A DNA stretch of 64,000 nt, taken from Nocardia cyriacigeorgica (GTDB lineage Bacteria; Actinomycetota; Actinomycetes; Mycobacteriales; Mycobacteriaceae). The number at the start of each line of letters is the position of its first letter. The first letter of the stretch is position 1. Location of the stretch: positions 62,001 to 126,000 of the forward strand of contig NZ_JARWNX010000042.1 of NCBI RefSeq assembly GCF_029868385.1, given 5' to 3'. The notes under the pieces are model-generated. The model searched no databases, had not been told where the DNA came from, and was given only the letters and a program-made list of their open reading frames with translations. Shown one piece after another: positions 1-8,796 of the stretch. Both the position numbers and the translations under genes were made by a program.

Positions 1-1286
1 AGGAAGCGGTCCAGTTCGGCGAAGTCGACGAAACAGTGTGGTGAGGCTCGGACCACGGCGGCGAGGGCGCGGGCGGACATGTCGAGCAGGGTGGAGCTGC
101 GGTGGCTGACGGTGACCGTGATGTCCTGTGCGGCAAGCCGATCACGCACCTGTACGGGGGCCACCGCGTCGAGGGTGAACGAGACGATGCCGCTGCGGCG
201 CAGGCCGAGATCGCGGACCGTGACGCCGGGGATCTCGGATAGGCCCTTGCGCAGGTATTCGGCCCTGGCGGCGATGGCGGCGTAGACCTCGTCGGGGCCG
301 AGTTCCAGCAGATAATCGACGGCGGCGCCGAGGCCGAGCCGGGCCGCGACATCGTGCTCCCAGAACTCGAACCGGCTCGCGTCGGGGGCCAGGCGGTACT
401 CGTCCGGCGCCGTCCATTCCGCGCTGTGCAGGTCCAGTCGGGTGGGCTCCATCGATGCGGCCAATTCTGGACGCACGTACAGGAATCCGGTGCCGCGTGG
501 GCCGCGCAGCCATTTGCGGCCGGTCGCCGACAGTGCGTCCACCCCGAGTTCGGCGACGTCGAGTGGGATCTGCCCAGCGGACTGGCAGGCGTCGAGCAGC
601 ACGAGCGCACCGGCCTCGTGCGCGATCCTGGTGGCCTCGGCCGCCGGGTTCACCAGACCTCCATTGGTCGGTGCGTGCAGCAGCGATACCAGCTTCACAC
701 GGTCGTCGACGAGGGCGGCGAACGCGTCGAGATCGAGCTGGCCGGTGGCGTCGCTGGGAATGTGCTCGACCACGGCGCCGGTCGCGCGGGCGCGCTGTAG
801 GGCGGCGATGGCATTGCTGGCGTAGTCCGAGCCGGAGATGAGGATGCGGTCACCGGGGCGCAGCGGCACCGAATAGAAGAAATCGGCCCAGGACCTGGTG
901 GCGCTGTCGCTGAGCGCGATACTGCCCGGCGTGGCATTGATGAGCGTGGCGATCGACTGTTTGACGGCGGCCAGATCGTCGAGCCGCTCATTGGCCGCGC
1001 GATAGCCGCCGACCTCGGCCTCCCGGCGCAGATGAGCGATCACCGTGTCGGTGACCACCCGCGGCGGCAGCGACGATCCCGCGCTGTCGAGAAAGACCAG
1101 ACCGTTGCCGACGCCGGGGGTCCCTTCACGTATCCGCTGCTCATCAAGCATATCGACGACGATATCGGTTCGAATGTTCGACCGCTTGTCGGTTACTTGT
1201 CGGTATCCGTCGCTACCCTGGAATCCACCGTCGACGACGACACATGAACTCGCCATATCGCAGTACCGAATATCCGCACGATCCAT
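1..1286 (-). CDS. egtE: Class V aminotransferase-fold PLP enzyme, probable hercynylcysteine sulfoxide lyase EgtE (3' end cut by window edge)
   Basis: The reading frame runs off the left edge, so the C-terminus is missing. The protein has the fold-type I, class V (NifS/SufS-like) pattern: LDSAGSSLP near the N-terminus, LLDACQSAGQIP in the middle, and GRKWLRGPRG, whose lysine (about residue 258, codon 513-515) should bind PLP. EgtE cleaves the C-S bond of hercynylcysteine sulfoxide, the last step of ergothioneine synthesis. The assignment rests mainly on the adjacent egtABCD genes, because class V enzymes are hard to tell apart by motif alone. The gene is divergent from egtA; in M. tuberculosis egtE is, as I recall, last in the same operon. 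ATG 1286 is preferred because GGTGGA lies 11 nt upstream; ATG 1256 is also possible. It could instead be another cysteine desulfurase-like enzyme. Confidence 0.7.
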   Translation of the reverse strand, partial: MDRADIRYCDMASSCVVVDGGFQGSDGYRQVTDKRSNIRTDIVVDMLDEQRIREGTPGVGNGLVFLDSAGSSLPPRVVTDTVIAHLRREAEVGGYRAANERLDDLAAVKQSIATLINATPGSIALSDSATRSWADFFYSVPLRPGDRILISGSDYASNAIAALQRARATGAVVEHIPSDATGQLDLDAFAALVDDRVKLVSLLHAPTNGGLVNPAAEATRIAHEAGALVLLDACQSAGQIPLDVAELGVDALSATGRKWLRGPRGTGFLYVRPELAASMEPTRLDLHSAEWTAPDEYRLAPDASRFEFWEHDVAARLGLGAAVDYLLELGPDEVYAAIAARAEYLRKGLSEIPGVTVRDLGLRRSGIVSFTLDAVAPVQVRDRLAAQDITVTVSHRSSTLLDMSARALAAVVRASPHCFVDFAELDRF

Positions 1287-1331
1287 CGCGAAACAGATCC
1301 ACCGCGTACTGGAACCACCTGGAGGTCGAGC

Positions 1332-2984
1332 ATGGCGGTCACACTCGAGCGCAGGCAGGCGCGGCAGAGTGCCACGGACCGGGCGCTGTCCACTCGGGCA
1401 GCGGCCGAGGCCTATATCGGCGGCGTCTGCTTCAAACTGGGCCCGCCGGGCTTGATCGGCGCCGAACTCGAATGGCTCACCATCCACGGTGAGTGTCCGG
1501 CGTCAGGCCCAACGGCCGCCCCGCGTCCGCCACTCGATCTGCTCGCGGACGCCCTCGGACCATACGCACCACGGTCCATCGCCCCCGATTCGCCCGCTCT
1601 CGCGCTTCCGGGCGGCAGCCGGGTCACCATCGAACCCGGCGGTCAGATCGAACTCTCCAGCGCGCCCTACGCCACCGCCGCTCAGCTCGGCCAACATCTG
1701 GCCGGCGATGCGCGCCTACTGCGCGACCGCCTCGAATCCCACTGCCTCGGTATCGTTTCCGCGGCCGCCGACGCCGACCGTCGCGCCCGCCGTGTGCTGC
1801 GATTGCCCCGCTACCAGGCGATGGAGCGCTATCTCGCCGGTATCGGCCCGTTCGGCAAACTCATGATGTGCAATACCGCGGCGACCCAGGTCAGCGTCGA
1901 CGCCGGAGCCGACCCTGCCGAAGTGGCGGCCCGCTGGGCCGCGCTGTACACCATCGGCCCCGCACTGCTGGCCGCTTTCGCCTGTTCACCGGAGCTGCGC
2001 GGCGCGCCCGCGGGGGAGTGGGCCTCCCAGCGGATGCGGACCTGGTTACGTCTCGACCATTCCCGTACCCGCCCTCCGGTCGAGGACTGGGCAGATCCGA
2101 TCGCCGGCTACGCCCGCTGGGCGCTGGACGCGCCGTTACTGTGCGTGCGCTCCGAACCGGACGCCGCGACGACCATGTCGGGCGGCTCGTCGACCAGTGA
2201 CGGTGCGTGGGGCCATCCCGGTTTCGTGGATGCCGCCGCGCCGACCGACGGTGGCTCGCTGCCCGGCCGTGCCTCGTCGATCGACGGTGCCTCGTCGACG
2301 GGTGGTGCCTCTGCGAACGGTGGTGTCTCACGGACCGGTCGTGCCTCGCCGACCGGCGGGTTCTCGCCGAACGGTGGTGTCTCGTCCACCGGTCGTGGCG
2401 CGCCGAACGGCGGCTTCGCAATCGGCGACGGCTCATCGCCCCGTGGCGCTTCCTCGAACGGTAGCGGCTCAGTGCACCGCGACGGCGCACGCAATGGCCG
2501 TGGCCGTGCGACCGGCGGCACCGATTGCGCATGGGCCGCCCCGCCCGGCGCGACCTTCGCCGACTGGCTCTCCGGCGCCTTGGACGACGAGATCGGCCGC
2601 AGGCCCGACCGCGGCGATCTCGACTATCACCTGACCACCATGTTCCCGCCGGTCCGCCCGTCCGGGCATCTCGAGGTGCGCTACCTCGACGCACAGCCCG
2701 GTGCGAGCTGGACGGTCCCGATCGACGTCATCGACGCCCTGATGTCCTCCCCTGCCGCCGTGGCCGAGGCGACGTCGATCGCGCGCCCCACCGTGGGCCG
2801 CTGGCTGGACGCCGCGCGCTGCGGACTGGCCGATCCCGAGATCCGCGCCGCCGCCGTCGACCTGCTCGAGGCGGCGGCCACCCATGCCGCCACCCCGGCC
2901 GCGGCGGCCGATATCGGCACGGCCGCCCGTCGCTGCCGAAGCGCACGGCCACCAGGAGTGGATGAAGCTCGTGCCGAGCCATGA
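1332..2984 (+). CDS. egtA: Glutamate-cysteine ligase EgtA with a low-complexity insertion
   Basis: EgtA joins glutamate and cysteine to give gamma-glutamylcysteine, the sulfur donor used by EgtB. The N-terminal part (GPPGLIGAELEWL, about residues 36-48) and the C-terminal part (YHLTTMFPPVRPSGHLEVRY) are typical of the actinobacterial GCS2-like EgtA family. The protein has 550 residues, whereas M. tuberculosis EgtA has about 430. The excess is a Gly/Ser/Thr/Asn-rich stretch at about residues 280-395, placed between APLLCVRSEPD and FADWLSGALDD, where relatives have a short loop. The frame stays open through the insertion and homology resumes in frame, so this is an insertion, not a frameshift. 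Two TTA leucine codons (residues 239 and 269) precede it, rare in this GC-rich sequence. The start ATG has GGAGG a few bases upstream. Confidence 0.92.
   Translation: MAVTLERRQARQSATDRALSTRAAAEAYIGGVCFKLGPPGLIGAELEWLTIHGECPASGPTAAPRPPLDLLADALGPYAPRSIAPDSPALALPGGSRVTIEPGGQIELSSAPYATAAQLGQHLAGDARLLRDRLESHCLGIVSAAADADRRARRVLRLPRYQAMERYLAGIGPFGKLMMCNTAATQVSVDAGADPAEVAARWAALYTIGPALLAAFACSPELRGAPAGEWASQRMRTWLRLDHSRTRPPVEDWADPIAGYARWALDAPLLCVRSEPDAATTMSGGSSTSDGAWGHPGFVDAAAPTDGGSLPGRASSIDGASSTGGASANGGVSRTGRASPTGGFSPNGGVSSTGRGAPNGGFAIGDGSSPRGASSNGSGSVHRDGARNGRGRATGGTDCAWAAPPGATFADWLSGALDDEIGRRPDRGDLDYHLTTMFPPVRPSGHLEVRYLDAQPGASWTVPIDVIDALMSSPAAVAEATSIARPTVGRWLDAARCGLADPEIRAAAVDLLEAAATHAATPAAAADIGTAARRCRSARPPGVDEARAEP
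2265..2444 (+). repeat. 18-bp tandem repeat encoding hexapeptides inside egtA
   Basis: About ten degenerate 18-bp units encode hexapeptides of the form G-[GR]-[AVF]-S-x-[NT], for example GGASAN, GGVSRT, GRASPT, GGFSPN, GGVSST and GRGAPN (residues about 312-371 of EgtA). The units are in frame and lie in the middle of the larger Gly/Ser-rich insertion. Such an array can change copy number without breaking the reading frame. Confidence 0.85.
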
Positions 2985-3182
2985 GTGCGACGACCTCGGC
3001 CGCCACCCGTTCGACAGCGACGGGGCTCGTTTCGTGGCCATACCGCTGCGTCGACGCCGATGGGCCGTCAGGTCGACGCAGCGGATCGTCCCGCCGCGCC
3101 CATGGGCACCACGCACCGCGACCACGCCACTTCGCCGACCAGCCGCATCCCGCATCAACCCCGAGCGACCCGGAGTTCCATC

Positions 3183-4526
3183 GTGACCATCCACGTGCCC
3201 GCCGATGACACCTCCCAGACCGAACGACTCCGCGCCCATATCGCCGAAACGCTCGGCCGGGCGCGATCACGCAGCGCCGCGCTGACCGATTGCCTGGACG
3301 AGGCCGAACTCGTCGCGCAACATTCGCGGCTGATGAGCCCGCTGGTCTGGGATCTGGCGCATATCGGCAATCAGGAAGAACTGTGGCTGGTGCGCGATGT
3401 CGGCGGGCGGGAAGCGGTACGCGCCGATATCGATGAGCTGTACGACGCGTTCAAACACGCGCGGGCGAATCGACCGGAGCTACCGCTGCTGAATCCGGGC
3501 CAGGCCCGCGACTACGTCGGCACGGTCCGCGACAAGGTGTGGGATGTGCTGGAGCGCAGCACTCTGCGCGGTGCGCCGCTGGTGGACGGCGGGTTCGCGT
3601 TCGGCATGATCGCCCAGCACGAACAGCAGCACGACGAGACCATGCTCGCCACCCATCAGTTGCGTACGGGGGCGCCGGTCCTGTCCGCACCGGCCGCGCC
3701 CGCGAGTACCGCCGCGGTGCGCGGTGAGGTGATCGTCCCGGCGGGTCGTTTCATGATGGGCACCTCCACCGACCCGTGGGCGCTGGACAACGAACGCCCC
3801 GCTCATCCGGTGCATGTGCCCGGGTTCGCCATCGATGCCGCACCCGTCACCAATGAGCAGTACCTGGCGTTCATCGGCGACGGCGGCTACCAGCGCCCCG
3901 AACTGTGGTCCGAGCGCGGCTGGGCGCATCGCGTCGAGGCCGGTCTGGTGGCGCCGCAGTTCTGGGAGCGGGATCCGGCCGGGCGCTGGTGGCGGCGGGT
4001 CTTCGGGGTGATGACGCCGCTGCGTCTGCATCAGCCGGTGGTGCATGTGTGTTGGTTCGAGGCCGAGGCCTACGCCCGTTGGGTGGGTAAACGCCTGCCG
4101 ACCGAGGCCGAATGGGAGAAGGCGGCGCGGCACGATCGCGCCGCCGACCGGTCTCGCGGCTATCCGTGGGGTGATGCCGAACCCGAGGCGGACCGGGCGA
4201 ATCTCGGTCAGCGGCATCTGGAGCCGGCCGATGTCGGCGCCTATCCGGCGGGTGCGTCGCCGGACGGTGTGCACCAGCTCATCGGTGATGTGTGGGAGTG
4301 GACATCTTCCGGTTTCGAGCCCTATCCGGGCTTCCGCGCCTTCCCCTACCGCGAATACTCCGAGGTGTTCTTCGGCGGCGACTACCGCGTATTGCGCGGC
4401 GGTTCGTTCGGCACCGATCCGGTGGCCTGCCGCGCGACATTCCGCAACTGGGACCACCCCATCCGGCGGCAGATCTTCTCCGGCTTCCGGCTGGCCCGCG
4501 ATCTCGCACCGGGGGAGGGCCGATGA
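3183..4526 (+). CDS. egtB: Hercynylcysteine S-oxide synthase EgtB
   Basis: EgtB is a non-haem iron sulfoxide synthase that couples gamma-glutamylcysteine to hercynine with O2. An N-terminal DinB-like domain supplies the iron ligands: His60 (LAHIGNQEE) and the HxxxH pair His146/His150 (IAQHEQQHDE). A C-terminal formylglycine-generating-enzyme-like (FGE-sulfatase) domain begins near residue 185 and ends with the LRGGSF and FRNWDHP motifs. From GTG 3183 the protein has 447 residues, close to relatives. GTG 3183 was chosen because CGGAG lies 7 nt upstream and the sequence before it (open to 2985) is Arg/Pro-rich and unlike the family; in-frame ATGs at 3060 and 3102 lack a ribosome binding site. 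The gene follows egtA after 198 nt and its stop is 30 nt before egtC. Confidence 0.93.
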   Translation: MTIHVPADDTSQTERLRAHIAETLGRARSRSAALTDCLDEAELVAQHSRLMSPLVWDLAHIGNQEELWLVRDVGGREAVRADIDELYDAFKHARANRPELPLLNPGQARDYVGTVRDKVWDVLERSTLRGAPLVDGGFAFGMIAQHEQQHDETMLATHQLRTGAPVLSAPAAPASTAAVRGEVIVPAGRFMMGTSTDPWALDNERPAHPVHVPGFAIDAAPVTNEQYLAFIGDGGYQRPELWSERGWAHRVEAGLVAPQFWERDPAGRWWRRVFGVMTPLRLHQPVVHVCWFEAEAYARWVGKRLPTEAEWEKAARHDRAADRSRGYPWGDAEPEADRANLGQRHLEPADVGAYPAGASPDGVHQLIGDVWEWTSSGFEPYPGFRAFPYREYSEVFFGGDYRVLRGGSFGTDPVACRATFRNWDHPIRRQIFSGFRLARDLAPGEGR

Positions 4527-4556
4527 TCGGCTCTCGGACGACATCGCGGAGTGCGC

Positions 4557-5396
4557 ATGTGTAGACATCTCGCCTATGTCGGCCCGCGCGTACCGGTCGG
4601 CGACCTGCTCACTCGCGGCCCGCACGCGCTGCGCACCCAGGCGTGGGCGCCCCGCGATATGCGCGGTGGCGGCACCATCAATGCCGACGGATTCGGCGTC
4701 GCATGGTGGCGGCCCGCCGACGGCACCGGTCCCGCTCATGCGAGCCGCTATCGCAACGCCGCGCCGATCTGGACCGATCCGGCCGTGGCGGAGGTGCTAC
4801 CGCAGATCGAATCGTGGGCGGTGCTTGCCGCGGTGCGGTCGGCGACGGTGGGGATGCCGGTCGAGCGGGCGGCCTGCGCGCCGTTCATCGATGACGGCTG
4901 GGCGTTCAGCCATAACGGTGTGGTGCCGAATTGGCGCAAGGCGCTCACCGCGTCGCTGGCCGATCTGGACAGCGCGGCGACCCGCGCGGGCGCGACCCGC
5001 ATGTTCCAGACCGCCGATCTGCTCGACGCCGAATCCGCCACCGATTCGGCCGCGCTCTGGGTGCTGCTGCGCGGCCTGCTCACCCCCGGCGCCCCCGAGG
5101 ATCTGGTGGCCTCTCCTGGCGAGGCGCTGCGGCTGCTCGTCACCACCGTGGTCGCCCACGCACCGAGCGCACGGCTCAACCTGCTGCTCGGTGACGGCAC
5201 CGCGCTCTGGGCCACCGCATGGGAGCACGCGCTGTCGGCGCTGGTCACCGATGACTACGCCGTCCTCGCCTCCGAACCCTACGACGCCGATCCACGCTGG
5301 CAGTCGATCCCCGAGCACAGCCTGGTGTTCGCGGGTCCGGGCAGGCTCACGATCGAGCCGCTCGCCCGTCGTGAATCCGATGCGGCGACCTCATGA
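4557..5396 (+). CDS. egtC: Gamma-glutamyl-hercynylcysteine sulfoxide amidohydrolase EgtC
   Basis: EgtC removes the glutamyl group from the EgtB product. It is an N-terminal-nucleophile amidohydrolase of the class II glutamine amidotransferase family: the protein begins Met-Cys-Arg-His-Leu-Ala-Tyr, so removal of Met exposes Cys2 as nucleophile. That fixes the start at ATG 4557 and argues against the in-frame GTG two codons earlier. Further family motifs are NADGFGVAWW (about residues 41-50) and FSHNGVVPNW (about residues 119-128). Length is 279 residues, as expected. It sits between egtB and egtD in the usual egtBCD order. Confidence 0.93.
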   Translation: MCRHLAYVGPRVPVGDLLTRGPHALRTQAWAPRDMRGGGTINADGFGVAWWRPADGTGPAHASRYRNAAPIWTDPAVAEVLPQIESWAVLAAVRSATVGMPVERAACAPFIDDGWAFSHNGVVPNWRKALTASLADLDSAATRAGATRMFQTADLLDAESATDSAALWVLLRGLLTPGAPEDLVASPGEALRLLVTTVVAHAPSARLNLLLGDGTALWATAWEHALSALVTDDYAVLASEPYDADPRWQSIPEHSLVFAGPGRLTIEPLARRESDAATS

Positions 5397-5560
5397 GCGA
5401 CGCGGCCTACCGCGCGACGCCGGAGCCCCACATCGGCGGCGGCGCCTCTGCCGCCGAAGAGATGTGCTGCGCGATCGGACCTGCCGTACGGCGAAGTGGC
5501 GCCACCGGCCACCGTGACCGGTGCAGTAGCGAAAGCACCCCGGCCGAGGGGTGGCAGTGA
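5393..5560 (+). CDS. Possible 55-residue coupling ORF between egtC and egtD
   Basis: An ATG at 5393 overlaps the egtC stop (ATGA). The frame runs 55 codons to a TGA at 5558-5560, which in turn overlaps a GTG (5557) in the egtD frame (GTGA). The predicted peptide (MSDAAYRATPEP at its start) has no recognisable domain. The exact overlap at both ends suggests translational coupling across a gap that otherwise has no gene, but chance ORFs are common at this GC content. I cannot say whether the peptide is made. Confidence 0.25.
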   Translation: MSDAAYRATPEPHIGGGASAAEEMCCAIGPAVRRSGATGHRDRCSSESTPAEGWQ

Positions 5561-5601
5561 CCGATACGACCGGGCCCATCTTCGACGACAAGGATTCCGC
5601 A

Positions 5602-6573
5602 ATGACCACACCTACGCTGGAAATCCATCTCACCGACGCCGACCTCACCGCCGCCCTGCGCGCGGACGCTCGGCGCGGACTCACCGCCGACCCGAAGTGG
5701 CTACCGCCCAAATGGTTCTACGACGCCCGCGGCAGTGAACTGTTCGAGCAGATCACCCAGCTGCCCGAGTACTACCCGACGCGCACCGAACGCGCCCTGC
5801 TGGAACGGGTGGTCGCCGAGATCGCCCGCGCGGCGCAGGCGGAGGTACTGGTGGAACTCGGCGCGGGCTCGGCCGCCAAGACTCGGCTGCTGCTCTCGGC
5901 GCTGAGTGCGGCGGCTCCACTGAAAACCTATGTACCCCAGGATGTCTCGTCCGCGGCGCTGCGCGCATCGGCGGCCGAGGTGGCCGCGGAGTTCCCTGGG
6001 CTCACGGTGCACGGCGTGGTCAGCGATTTCACCGACACCCTGCACACCCTGCCGCGGGGTGGACGCCGGATGATCGCCTTCCTCGGCGGCACCATCGGCA
6101 ATCTCGTCCCGGCCGAACGCGCCGAATTCCTGACCGCCATCCACGAGGTCCTCGAACCCGGCGAACATCTGCTGCTCGGTGCGGGCCTGGTGGTCGATCC
6201 GTCGATCCTGGTCCCGGCCTACGACGATGCCGCCGGGGTGACCGCCGAGTTCAACCGCAATGTGCTGCATGTCCTCAATGCCAGGCTGTCGGCCGACTTC
6301 CAGCCGGACAAATTCCGCCATATCGCCCTGTGGGACGCTGAGAACGAGTGGATCGAGATGCGGCTCGAGGCCACCGAGGATATGCGGGTGACCGTCGCCG
6401 ACCTCGATCTTCTGGTCGACTTCGCGCGCGGCGAGCAGATGCGGACCGAGATCTCGGCCAAGTTCCGGCCCGAGGGCCTGGACACCGAACTGTCGGCCGC
6501 CGGATTCACCCTCGACAAAGCCTGGACCGACCCGGACACCCGCTTCACCCTGGTCTTGGCCACGCGCGATTGA
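5602..6573 (+). CDS. egtD: L-histidine N-alpha-trimethyltransferase EgtD
   Basis: EgtD trimethylates histidine with S-adenosylmethionine to give hercynine, the first committed step of ergothioneine synthesis. The sequence has the family signature KWFYDARGSELFEQIT (about residues 37-52), PEYYPTRTE, the SAM-binding ELGAGSAAKT (about residues 85-94) and FLGGTIGN. From ATG 5602 it has 323 residues and aligns end to end with M. tuberculosis EgtD, which also has about two dozen residues before the GLTADPKWLPPK region. AAGGA lies 8 nt upstream of this ATG. In-frame GTGs at 5551 and 5557 would add 15-17 residues; 5557 overlaps the stop of the small ORF ahead and remains a real alternative. Confidence 0.94.
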   Translation: MTTPTLEIHLTDADLTAALRADARRGLTADPKWLPPKWFYDARGSELFEQITQLPEYYPTRTERALLERVVAEIARAAQAEVLVELGAGSAAKTRLLLSALSAAAPLKTYVPQDVSSAALRASAAEVAAEFPGLTVHGVVSDFTDTLHTLPRGGRRMIAFLGGTIGNLVPAERAEFLTAIHEVLEPGEHLLLGAGLVVDPSILVPAYDDAAGVTAEFNRNVLHVLNARLSADFQPDKFRHIALWDAENEWIEMRLEATEDMRVTVADLDLLVDFARGEQMRTEISAKFRPEGLDTELSAAGFTLDKAWTDPDTRFTLVLATRD

Positions 6574-6655
6574 GAACGGCTCCGGTCGAGCGGCGAGACC
6601 ACCGGGGCGTGGGCGGGCCGCAGTCCGGTGCCGGGCCGGCCGGGGACGAACCGGA

Positions 6656-7390
6656 TCAGTCCTGTTCCGGGACGATATCGGAGTTGAAGATCGCGAAGCT
6701 GAGGACCAGTCCGATGGCCATCGCCACACCGGCGGCGACCGCCGCCCATTTACCCAGCGGTTCGCCCTTGTTGTGGCCGATGATGCCGAGGATGATGCCG
6801 GCCGGTCCGAACAGGATCGGACAGAACAGCAGGCAGATGCCCGCGCAGACGAACCCGATGATGGAGAACACCTGCGTGCCGGAACGCTGCGGTTCGGCGT
6901 CATAGGGCTGGAAGGACTGCTGCGGATAGGACGGGAACCCGCCTGCCTCGCTGCCCGGCCCCGATGCGGGCGGATAGGTCTCGCCGCCGGGATATCCGGG
7001 TGTCGCGCCCGGCCCACCCCACTGCTCGCCGCCCGGCTGTCCAGCCGGATACTGCTGCCCAGCCGGATACTGCTGACCGTAGGGTTGCGCACCCCCGGTC
7101 CACGGCTGATCACCGGCCGGTGGCTGCCCGGACGTCGACTGCACGCCACCCGGCTGCGCACTCCACGCCTGCCCCGGCCCGCTTTCCAACGGCTCCTCGC
7201 GCCACGCCTGCTCGGGCACCCCACCGCCGGTGGGTTTCTGTAGCGACGGCGGCTCCGTCCCGGCGCCCTCACCGGGCGCCGAACCGGTCACCTGCTCGGG
7301 GGTCTCCGGTTCCGGTGGCGTGGCACGGGGCTCCCCGTCCTGCGGTCGGTCCCCACCATCGGGGTCCTGCGGATGCTGCGGCGTGCTCAT
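6656..7390 (-). CDS. Pro/Gly/Gln-rich protein with C-terminal DUF4190-like membrane domain
   Basis: The first 170 residues are low complexity, rich in Pro, Gly, Gln and Glu, with repeated QYPAGQ and similar units. The last 75 residues hold two hydrophobic segments (IIGFVCAGICLLFCPILFG and WAAVAAGVAMAIGLVLSFAI) separated by GIILGIIGHNKGEPLGKWA, a pattern typical of DUF4190. Such proteins are common in actinobacteria; the soluble part is thought to face the cytoplasm and no activity is known. The gene is the last of a run of minus-strand genes. The start ATG at 7390 is followed by STPQHPQDPDG. Function unknown. Confidence 0.75.
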   Translation of the reverse strand: MSTPQHPQDPDGGDRPQDGEPRATPPEPETPEQVTGSAPGEGAGTEPPSLQKPTGGGVPEQAWREEPLESGPGQAWSAQPGGVQSTSGQPPAGDQPWTGGAQPYGQQYPAGQQYPAGQPGGEQWGGPGATPGYPGGETYPPASGPGSEAGGFPSYPQQSFQPYDAEPQRSGTQVFSIIGFVCAGICLLFCPILFGPAGIILGIIGHNKGEPLGKWAAVAAGVAMAIGLVLSFAIFNSDIVPEQD

Positions 7391-7453
7391 AGCGCTCTCC
7401 TCATTCGTCCGATCAAGGCGTTTCGGGTACAGCGATGGAGCGGTCGAACGGAT

Positions 7454-7714
7454 CTACTGGTCGGGTTCCTCCACGATCTCCATCGCGGCCACCTCCGCGG
7501 GCCGGTCGTCATCGTCGGCGATCTCGGCGGCCCGCCGCCGCGGGGTCCACTCCTGCTCGAGTTCCTCCTCGATGCCGAGGCGACCGTCGTCATCGCTGGC
7601 GCGATTGCGGATCCGCAGGTCATCGGGCGGATCCTCGATGGCGCCCTCGTAAGCGCGGATCTCGTCCGCCTGCTCGTCGTCCCCCATGTCATCGTCGAGT
7701 GGGTCACGGTCCAT
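7454..7714 (-). CDS. Small acidic hypothetical protein
   Basis: This 86-residue protein is strongly acidic (MDRDPLDDDMGDDEQADE at the start, EIVEEPDQ at the end) with a short basic patch (TPRRRAAE). It has no signal peptide or membrane segment. ATG 7714 is chosen because an upstream in-frame start (7819) would put coding sequence across the prs terminator hairpin. Short acidic proteins with an AAM-x-IVEE-type tail are widespread in actinobacteria, but I do not recognise the family and assign no function. Confidence 0.55.
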   Translation of the reverse strand: MDRDPLDDDMGDDEQADEIRAYEGAIEDPPDDLRIRNRASDDDGRLGIEEELEQEWTPRRRAAEIADDDDRPAEVAAMEIVEEPDQ

Positions 7715-7760
7715 ATCCGCCAGTATGCGCCGAACGGCACGCCGAACGCGGGAACCGGAA

Positions 7761-7802
7761 CAACAAAAATGGCGGGCCCGGACCGAATGGTCCGGGCCCG
7801 CC
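7761..7802 (-). terminator. Intrinsic terminator of the glmU-prs unit
   Basis: A perfect 14-bp inverted repeat (arms 7771-7784 and 7789-7802) with the loop GAAT is followed on the minus strand by ATTTTTG (7764-7770). It starts 14 nt after the prs stop codon and is a classical rho-independent terminator. Confidence 0.92.
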
Positions 7803-7815
7803 ATCAAGCATCGAC

Positions 7816-8796
7816 TCAAGCGTTGCCGTTGAACAGCCCCGTCACCGAGCCGTTCTCGAACACCTCACGGATGGTGCGGGCCAGCAGCGGCGCGATGGAC
7901 AGCACGGTCAGCTGCGGGAACTTCTTGTCCTCGGTGATCGGCAGCGTGTTGGTCACCACGACCTCCTTGGCGCCGCAGGCGGCCAGCCGCTCGGCGGCGG
8001 GCGCGCTCAGCACACCGTGGGTCGCGGCGATCACCACATCACCGGCACCGGCTTCCTTCAGAACGCTGACCGCGCCCGCGATGGTGCCACCGGTGTCGAT
8101 CATGTCGTCGATCAGGATGCAGGTGCGGCCCTCCACCTCACCGACCACACGGTTGGACTTCACCTGGTTGGGCACCAGCGGGTCGCGGGTCTTGTGGATG
8201 AACGCCAGCGGCGAACCGCCGAGCGAATCGGCCCACTTCTCGGCGACGCGCACGCGACCGGAGTCGGGGGAGACGACGGTGATGTGCTCGAGGCTGTAGT
8301 TCGCCCGGACGTACTCGGCCAGCTGCAACTGGGCGTGCATATGGTCGACCGGGCCGTCGAAGAAGCCCTGGATCTGGTCGGTGTGCAGATCGACGGTGAT
8401 GATGCGATCCGCGCCGGCGGTCTTGAGCAGGTCGGCGACCAGGCGGGCCGAGATCGGCTCACGGCCGCGGTGCTTCTTGTCCTGGCGCGCGTACGGGTAG
8501 AACGGCAGGATCGCGGTGATCCGCTTGGCCGAACCACGCTTGAGCGCGTCGATCATGATGAGCTGTTCCATCAGCCACTCGTTCAGCGGCGCGGGGAAGC
8601 TCTGGAGTACGAAGGCGTCGGAACCACGGACCGACTCCTCGAAGCGAACGAAGATCTCGCCATTGGCGAAATCGCGCGCGGTCTGGGGCGTGACGTGGAC
8701 ATCGAGCTCCTTGGCGACCTGTTCGGCCAGCTCAGGATGCGAACGTCCGGCGAAGAGCATCAGGTTCTTCTGATTGTCGATCCATGACGCGGTCAC
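7816..8796 (-). CDS. prs: Ribose-phosphate pyrophosphokinase (PRPP synthetase)
   Basis: The enzyme makes 5-phosphoribosyl pyrophosphate from ribose 5-phosphate and ATP for nucleotide, histidine and, in this order, cell-wall arabinan synthesis. The 326-residue protein matches class I PRPP synthetases: [16 protein letters not shown] (about 43-58), [16 protein letters not shown] (about 102-117, catalytic flexible loop) and the PRPP-binding [15 protein letters not shown] (about 228-242). The GTG start at 8796 overlaps the glmU stop by 4 nt (GTGA), so the two genes are translationally coupled. glmU-prs is conserved in mycobacteria (Rv1018c-Rv1017c). Confidence 0.97.
   Translation of the reverse strand: MTASWIDNQKNLMLFAGRSHPELAEQVAKELDVHVTPQTARDFANGEIFVRFEESVRGSDAFVLQSFPAPLNEWLMEQLIMIDALKRGSAKRITAILPFYPYARQDKKHRGREPISARLVADLLKTAGADRIITVDLHTDQIQGFFDGPVDHMHAQLQLAEYVRANYSLEHITVVSPDSGRVRVAEKWADSLGGSPLAFIHKTRDPLVPNQVKSNRVVGEVEGRTCILIDDMIDTGGTIAGAVSVLKEAGAGDVVIAATHGVLSAPAAERLAACGAKEVVVTNTLPITEDKKFPQLTVLSIAPLLARTIREVFENGSVTGLFNGNA

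Noticed and set aside
2265..2444. A CRISPR-like array
   Set aside because: The 18-bp units are contiguous, in frame and coding; there are no spacers and no cas genes.
2981..3208. A 75-codon ORF bridging egtA and egtB
   Set aside because: It overlaps the egtA stop by 4 nt but runs 26 nt into egtB and has no domain; mentioned as a comparison only, not called as a gene.
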